Origin: Bacteroidaceae bacterium | Lineage (GTDB): Bacteria > Bacteroidota > Bacteroidia > Bacteroidales > Bacteroidaceae | Assembly: GCA_017429945.1 (NCBI GenBank) | Contig: JAFRNY010000007.1 | Coordinates: 1-64,000 of the forward strand | Direction of reading: 5' to 3' | DNA: 64,000 nt | Shown: piece by piece, positions 59,333 through 64,000 of the stretch | How positions within the stretch are numbered: position 1 is the first letter of the stretch | Layout of the letters: every line of letters starts with the position of its first letter | Made by a program: the position numbers and the translations under genes | Notes under the pieces: model-generated | The model's database searches: none | Told to the model about the DNA's origin: nothing | Seen by the model: the letters and a program-made list of their open reading frames with translations, nothing else

Positions 59333-60652
59333 CTATTTTATTTTGTGATTGTGTTCGAATATCGTCATGCGCTCCTCGAGCTGGGCATACTGGTGGTCCT
59401 CTATGAACGAGGTGCAGATACGTAGGCCTTCTTGCTGCGAGCCGGTAGTGATGAGGCAGATGGCCGACACGCCGTAGTACATAAGCTCACGCGCCAACTC
59501 ACCGCTCGTGAGGCCTTGGTAGCCAATGGTGAAATAGAAGCCGTCGGCCACCGGGCGGTCGAGGTCGCTGTCATAGACGATGTGGAAACCGTGGCTGAGG
59601 AATATCTCCTTGAGGCGCCGTGCCCGCTCGCCATAGACGCGAACCTCGTCACGGAAGCGGTAGCTGCCGTCGGCTGCTGCGCGGAAGAGGGCCGCCAGCG
59701 CATACTGTGCGGAGTGGCTCGTGCCGGCCGTCATGGCATAAAGCATGCGTGTGGAGAACACGGGACCGAAGGGGAGACCTTCATAGCGGGCACTGAGGTC
59801 GGGGTAGTGCCGATGAAACACTTTCTGACTTATGCAAGCCATTGCTATGCGCTCGCCGGCATAAGAGAACGCCTTGGATCCGCTGATGAGGAGGATGTAG
59901 TTATCAGTGTAGCGGGCCACCGTAGGCTGGTAAGGCGGTTGAAATGGCACGCTGAGGTCATCGCGGAAGTCCATTGCAAAATATGCAAGGTCCTCAACCA
60001 CGATACAGTCGTACAGCGAAGCGAGCTCGCCCACATCCTTCAGTTCCTGCTCGGTAAGGCATATCCACGACGGGTTGTTGGGATTCGAATAGACGATGGC
60101 ACAAATACGACCACTTCGCAGGTAGCTCTCCACCTTCTCGCGCAGGCGCGCGCCGCGATAGTCATATATGTCGAAAGCCTCGTAGCGCACGCCCATCACC
60201 TGCAGCTGCATCTTCTGTACGGGGAAGCCGGGGTCGATGAAGAGCACCGTATCGCGGCGATGGTCGGTCTGCGAGCAGGTGAGCAGCGCAGCAAACGACC
60301 CTTGCATACTGCCGCTGACGGGCACACAGCCTTCGGCATCGACATCTATGCCTACGAAAGCCTTGACAAAGCGCGATGTCTGCGCCTTAAGCTCGGGCAG
60401 TCCCTGCATATCGGGATAGCTGTGAGCCACCCCCTGACGCAGCGCTTCTATCTGCGCATCTACGCCTATCTGTGCGGCCGGCAGACCTGGTATGCCCATC
60501 TCCATTTTTATGAATTCCACGCCGCTGCGCTGTTCTGCCAAGGCTGCCACCTGCTTCACCTCACGAATAGTGGCTTTGGCAAAATCATCGATGCCCAACT
60601 GAGCAATCAACTCGTCGACCGTGGCTCGCGGAATAGGTGTTGGCATCAGCAT
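59333..60652 (-). CDS. PLP-dependent aminotransferase (fold type I)
   Basis: A 439-residue class I/II aminotransferase. The PLP lysine is in ISGSKAFSYAGERI. YSNPNNPSWICL and VVEDLAYFAMDF are the usual cofactor-binding motifs. Context (iorAB and paaK) suggests that it interconverts aromatic amino acids and aryl-pyruvates. Two start codons are possible: 60652, overlapping iorB by seven bases, or 60646 in a TGATG overlap. Either implies translational coupling to iorB. Confidence 0.92.
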   Translation of the reverse strand: MLMPTPIPRATVDELIAQLGIDDFAKATIREVKQVAALAEQRSGVEFIKMEMGIPGLPAAQIGVDAQIEALRQGVAHSYPDMQGLPELKAQTSRFVKAFVGIDVDAEGCVPVSGSMQGSFAALLTCSQTDHRRDTVLFIDPGFPVQKMQLQVMGVRYEAFDIYDYRGARLREKVESYLRSGRICAIVYSNPNNPSWICLTEQELKDVGELASLYDCIVVEDLAYFAMDFRDDLSVPFQPPYQPTVARYTDNYILLISGSKAFSYAGERIAMACISQKVFHRHYPDLSARYEGLPFGPVFSTRMLYAMTAGTSHSAQYALAALFRAAADGSYRFRDEVRVYGERARRLKEIFLSHGFHIVYDSDLDRPVADGFYFTIGYQGLTSGELARELMYYGVSAICLITTGSQQEGLRICTSFIEDHQYAQLEERMTIFEHNHKIK

Positions 60653-61221
60653 ACGGCAGCCTCCTTTCCTACAGTGAGCGCCTTCACGTTGGCCTCGACT
60701 ACGGCGTCGCCCTTACGCTCAAACACTCGGCGCACGGCCGCTTCAAGTTTGTCGAGCCCTAAGCCTAAGGCATGCGCAGCAGCGCCCAAGAGTATAACAT
60801 TGGACGAGCGCGGCACCGCATTCTCCTTGGCCAACCGCTCGATATCGAGGGCTATGACGTGAGGCTGCCGCGACAGTTCGGCGCTGAGAGCCTCGGCATC
60901 AGGGTAATTGGGAATGTTCACCAAAGGAGCACTCGACGTAATTACCCAGCCGTCGGGCTTGAGATAACGCACATAGCGCAGAGCCTCCATGGGCTCCATT
61001 GAGATGATGACATCGGCAGAGCCCGTAGGCACGAGGTCGCTGAAGATGGGGTCGCTAGAGAGGCGCAACATCGACTGTACGTCGCCGCCGCGCTGGCTCA
61101 TGCCGTGCACCTCAGCCTGTTTGATATATAGATCGTCGGCCAAGGCTGCTTCTCCGATGATGGTGGCTATGGTCAGTATGCCCTGACCGCCTACGCCACA
61201 AAGAATTATATCTGTCTTCAT
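60646..61221 (-). CDS. iorB: Indolepyruvate:ferredoxin oxidoreductase, beta subunit
   Basis: The gamma/beta-type subunit of the 2-oxoacid oxidoreductase that decarboxylates aryl-pyruvates to aryl-acetyl-CoA; 191 residues. It starts MKTDIILCGVGGQGILTIA, and has VHGMSQRGGDVQSMLRL and ADVIISMEPMEALRYV. The frame remains open upstream only because the octamer repeat happens to be translatable (IRHLSFV repeated); this is not part of the protein. It follows iorA and overlaps the aminotransferase gene. Confidence 0.95.
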   Translation of the reverse strand: MKTDIILCGVGGQGILTIATIIGEAALADDLYIKQAEVHGMSQRGGDVQSMLRLSSDPIFSDLVPTGSADVIISMEPMEALRYVRYLKPDGWVITSSAPLVNIPNYPDAEALSAELSRQPHVIALDIERLAKENAVPRSSNVILLGAAAHALGLGLDKLEAAVRRVFERKGDAVVEANVKALTVGKEAAVC

Positions 61222-61224
61222 ATA

Positions 61225-61283
61225 AAATGACAAATGACGAATGACGAATGACAAATGACGAATGACGAATGACAAATGACGAA
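61225..61283. repeat. 8-bp period repeat between iorA and iorB
   Basis: Seven octamers built from AATGACGA and AATGACAA with a 24-bp higher-order repeat. They fill the whole gap between the two genes. The words match those at 1835-1886. Confidence 0.88.
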
Positions 61284-62906
61284 TCAGGCCTTCTTCTCCT
61301 TCGAATGACGCTTGAACGTCTGAATGCACTCTCTGCGCGGGATGATTACGCTAACGCCGTGATAGTTGATTTCCTCACGGATGATACGAGTAATCTCCGG
61401 TATATTCTTTGGCAGGGGCACCACGACGTGAAGGTGCTCTTCATCCACCCCCAGTCCCCGACAGATGGCTTCGTACTTGCTCGTGCCGGCAGAATCCTGA
61501 CCGCCCGTCATAGCCGTAGTGAGATTGTCGGAGATGATGACGGTGATGTCGGCGCCTTCGTTCACGGCATCGAGTAGACCTGTCATGCCCGAGTGTGTGA
61601 ACGTGCTGTCGCCTATGACAGCCACGGCAGGCCACTGGCCGGCATCGGCAGCGCCCTTGGCCATAGTGATTGATGCGCCCATGTCGACGCATGAGTGAAT
61701 GGCACGGAAGGGGGGCAGGAAGCCGAGCGTATAGCAACCGATATCGCCGAAGACGCGAGGGTGGTCGAACTCGCGCAGCACCTCGTTCAAGGCAGCATAG
61801 ACATCGCGATGGCCGCAGCCCTGGCAAAGCTGTGGCGGGCGCGCAGCCACCACATCGGGCGTAGCGGCCTGTCTGACGTCAATGCCCAATGCCTGCGCCA
61901 CGATGTCGGGCGTCAGTTCGCCCGTACGAGGCAACTCGCCCGTGAGGCGCCCGAGGATGGCGGTGATATCGCTGACGCCGCGCACCTGCTCTTCGATAAA
62001 CGGCTGCCCCTCTTCCACTATGAGCACGCGCTCACATTGGTTCATAAGCCTGCGTACCAGTTCTTTTGGGAGTGGATACTGCGAAATCTTAAGCAGCGGA
62101 CAGGCCGTGCCAGGATGAGCCGCAAAGACCTCGCGGACGTAGTTATAAGCTATACCGCTCGCTATGATGCCAAGCGCCGACTTCGTGCCTGCGTCTTGAA
62201 ACGTAGCTTCAAGGCTATTGTAGTCCGAGACGGCAGCATCGGCCTCGAGCTGCGGTTGCTGCGCAGTCACCTTATCGTTGCGCCGCCGAGCATTGGCTGG
62301 CAGAAGCACCCAGTTAGCAGCCTCAGCATCGTAGTTGATGGGATTCTCGCCACGGGCTTCATCAACCACTCTGACAACGGCACGGGAATGAGCCATACGC
62401 GTGGTAACACGCAGTAGCACTGGCAACTGCTGACGCTCGCTGTAGTCGAAGGCGGCGGCCATCATATCGTAAGCCTCTTGCTGCGACGACGGTTCGAGCG
62501 TAGGAATCATGGCAAACTTGGCATAGAAGCGCGAGTCTTGCTCATCCTGCGACGAATGCATCGACGGATCATCGGCAACCACTACTACGAGGCCGCCACC
62601 CACACCCGTCATGGCGCTGTTGACAAACGGATCGGCGCAGACGTTAAGCCCCACATGCTTCATGCACACCATTGCGCGCTTACCCATAAACGACATGCCG
62701 AGGGCGGCCTCCATGGCCGTCTTCTCGTTGGTGCACCACTGCGAATGCAGCCCGCGCTCGCGAGCCACGGCATTCTTCTGGATATATTCAGTAATCTCAG
62801 TCGAGGGCGTGCCGGGGTAGGCATAGACGCCCGAGAGGCCTGCATCTATAGCTCCCTGCGCTATAGCCTCGTCGCCGAGAAGCAAAAGACGTTTTTCATT
62901 TACCAT
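61284..62906 (-). CDS. iorA: Indolepyruvate:ferredoxin oxidoreductase, alpha subunit
   Basis: A thiamine-diphosphate subunit, 540 residues. Domain I has GLSGVYAYPGTPSTEITEYIQ. The TPP domain has QLCQGCGHRDVY, GDIGCYTLGFLPPFRAIHSCVDMGASI and GDSTFTHSGMTGLLDAV...ITVIISDN. The archaeal enzyme ends with a two-cluster ferredoxin domain. This protein stops at RRECIQTFKRHSKEKKA without any CxxCxxC motif, so electrons must leave by another route or a separate ferredoxin. It is second in the operon after the omega-amidase gene. Confidence 0.95.
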   Translation of the reverse strand: MVNEKRLLLLGDEAIAQGAIDAGLSGVYAYPGTPSTEITEYIQKNAVARERGLHSQWCTNEKTAMEAALGMSFMGKRAMVCMKHVGLNVCADPFVNSAMTGVGGGLVVVVADDPSMHSSQDEQDSRFYAKFAMIPTLEPSSQQEAYDMMAAAFDYSERQQLPVLLRVTTRMAHSRAVVRVVDEARGENPINYDAEAANWVLLPANARRRNDKVTAQQPQLEADAAVSDYNSLEATFQDAGTKSALGIIASGIAYNYVREVFAAHPGTACPLLKISQYPLPKELVRRLMNQCERVLIVEEGQPFIEEQVRGVSDITAILGRLTGELPRTGELTPDIVAQALGIDVRQAATPDVVAARPPQLCQGCGHRDVYAALNEVLREFDHPRVFGDIGCYTLGFLPPFRAIHSCVDMGASITMAKGAADAGQWPAVAVIGDSTFTHSGMTGLLDAVNEGADITVIISDNLTTAMTGGQDSAGTSKYEAICRGLGVDEEHLHVVVPLPKNIPEITRIIREEINYHGVSVIIPRRECIQTFKRHSKEKKA

Positions 62907-62951
62907 TTAGCTATCTAATATTTACCATTTAACTATTTAACCATTTGCCAT
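62904..62951. repeat. 8-bp period repeat at the iorA / omega-amidase junction
   Basis: About six octamers of the TTTACCAT / TTAACTAT type span the iorA start codon, the 22-bp gap and the last codons of the amidase. Confidence 0.65.
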
Positions 62952-63711
62952 CGCGATCTTCCAGTACCGGAAATTTCTGTCGGAAGGCACGCAGGATGTC
63001 CAGATCTATCTCGGCCACTATTGCAGCAGCCTCTGCGTCGGGGCACGCAGCCACGACTCGCCCATAGGCATCTATGACGGCCGACTCTCCGCTATAGGAG
63101 CAATGAGGGTCGCGCCCCACGCGGTTCACGCCTACGACATAGCACTGGTTCTCAATGGCACGGGCGCGCAAGAGCGTCTGCCAGGCCTCGATGCGGGCGA
63201 CGGGCCAGTTGGCCACATACAGAGCGCAGTCGTAGTCAGCGTGATTGCGGCTCCAGCAGGGGAAACGCAAATCATAGCACACCATGAGCAGAAACCTTAC
63301 GCCCTGCCATTCCACCACCACGCGCTCGTCGCCGGCAGTGTAGCAGCGGTCCTCACCGCCGTAGCTGAAGAGGTGGTGCTTGTCGTAGTGCCGGGCGATG
63401 CCGTCGGGCTTGACAAAATAGAAGCGGTTGCGATACGTCACGCCACCGCCGCTCCCCTTGAGAGCCAGCGCCACACTGCCGGCAATGGCACAGTTGCGCA
63501 GAGCTGCCTGCGCACGCATCCAGTCGAGCGTGGCGCACGGTTCGTCCTCGGCTATGCCCTCAGGTTGCGTGGCAAATCCCGTAGAAAACATCTCGGGCAG
63601 GACTATGAGTTCCACATCCGACGGCAACGTCGCAAAGGCCGCCTCAGCCCGGGCCCTGTTGGTCGGTGGGTCGGCCCAGGCTATGTCCATCTGTATGGCT
63701 GCTATCTTCAT
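62929..63711 (-). CDS. Nitrilase-family omega-amidase (YafV/Nit2-like)
   Basis: A 260-residue carbon-nitrogen hydrolase with the full catalytic triad E40 (VLPEMF), K111 (DKHHLF) and C145 (MVCYDLRFP). The sequence resembles the YafV/Nit2 omega-amidases that hydrolyse alpha-ketoglutaramate or alpha-ketosuccinamate. These acids arise when glutamine or asparagine donates an amino group to a 2-oxoacid. Lying directly upstream of iorA, it fits a glutamine-dependent transamination of aryl-pyruvates by the aminotransferase in this operon (inference). Its last residues are encoded by the octamer repeat. Confidence 0.9.
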   Translation of the reverse strand: MKIAAIQMDIAWADPPTNRARAEAAFATLPSDVELIVLPEMFSTGFATQPEGIAEDEPCATLDWMRAQAALRNCAIAGSVALALKGSGGGVTYRNRFYFVKPDGIARHYDKHHLFSYGGEDRCYTAGDERVVVEWQGVRFLLMVCYDLRFPCWSRNHADYDCALYVANWPVARIEAWQTLLRARAIENQCYVVGVNRVGRDPHCSYSGESAVIDAYGRVVAACPDAEAAAIVAEIDLDILRAFRQKFPVLEDRDGKWLNS

Positions 63712-63739
63712 ACTTACGCGTGCGCGATAATTTATTGTA

Positions 63740-64000
63740 TCACTGCTTGACTATCTTTCTGCCATCTACAACGTAGATGCCCGAAGCCAGGTTCACTACA
63801 CGCCGACCGGCCAGATCGACGACGATGCCTGCTTTCGGGCCGGCACTGTGCAGACGACTGATGGCGGTCAGGCCTTCAGCATCTTCGAGTTGCCAGACAT
63901 AAGCCGCTTCGGTGGCGTACTCTGCTTTCGGGCCCGCGACAGCGGGCGTCGCAGTCCAGAAGGTTTGTGCATTCACGGCCCAACCGCTGGTGCCGCCGGC
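63740..64000 (-). CDS. C-terminal part of a secreted protein with T9SS-type tail (truncated by window end)
   Basis: The frame is open from the right edge of the window down to the TGA at 63740, giving 86 visible residues without a start. The tail GIVVDLAGRRV...SGIYVVDGRKIVKQ resembles the type A T9SS signals of the proteins at 7344 and 54838. The rest of the protein lies outside the window, so its function cannot be said. Confidence 0.78.
   Translation of the reverse strand, partial: AGGTSGWAVNAQTFWTATPAVAGPKAEYATEAAYVWQLEDAEGLTAISRLHSAGPKAGIVVDLAGRRVVNLASGIYVVDGRKIVKQ

Noticed and set aside
61222..61329. N-terminal extension of iorB with repeated IRHLSFV
   Set aside because: It is the octamer repeat read in frame; the conserved protein start is MKTDIILCGVGGQG at 61221.

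Overview
The window looks like chromosomal DNA of a high-GC Bacteroidales bacterium, close to Prevotella in gene content. The reasons are: promoters of the TTTG...TAnnTTTG type rather than sigma-70 boxes, very few Shine-Dalgarno sequences, a recognisable PorT (type IX secretion, T9SS), T9SS-like C-terminal tails on several secreted proteins, Bacteroidetes-type lipoproteins, and the gene run guaB - two PpiC chaperones - OstA - small membrane protein - mutL. There is no rRNA, CRISPR array, prophage or complete insertion sequence.

Layout: (1) 1-6.2 kb: rplS (minus), then pyrK without pyrD, a secreted GH31 glycosidase and a lipoprotein 5'-nucleotidase whose two domains are fused in reversed order. 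(2) 6.2-7.3 kb: a gene-free block of tandem repeats plus a MITE-like element with perfect 38-bp inverted ends. (3) 7.3-25.9 kb: a cell-surface locus with an Ig-like T9SS-type protein, an outer-membrane barrel, a 2911-residue secreted giant, a fibronectin-type protein and two lipoproteins. I cannot assign it a function and regard it as the best candidate for an undescribed system. (4) 26-36.7 kb: pnp, a comF-like gene, tRNA-Met, a GH2 enzyme followed by porT, then trpS, mutL and a small membrane protein. (5) 36.8-43.1 kb: outer-membrane biogenesis genes (OstA, two PpiC chaperones) and guaB. (6) 43.3-46.5 kb: a KduI that carries a signal peptide, a GxxExxY gene between inverted repeats, and an orphan galactitol-type PTS IIC. 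(7) 46.7-54.6 kb: housekeeping genes (coiled-coil proteins, class I fumarase, hflX, rsmI, tdk, an AI-2E-type permease, tRNA-Lys). (8) 54.8-57.4 kb: a multidomain GH43 with a T9SS-like tail. (9) 57.4-63.7 kb, minus strand: omega-amidase, iorA, iorB, aminotransferase, paaK and an ACT protein, which together would interconvert aromatic amino acids and aryl-acetates. The window ends inside another protein with a T9SS-like tail.

The most striking non-coding signal is a set of intergenic tracts that keep a period of about 22 bp while the unit sequence drifts or differs completely. They occur at five places (6409-6746, 11629-11782, 28446-28962, 41467-41554, 43347-43478). Three of the places share a core around CAACCGG. 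Separate microrepeats of 7 or 8 bp sit at most other gene junctions, often touching stop codons.
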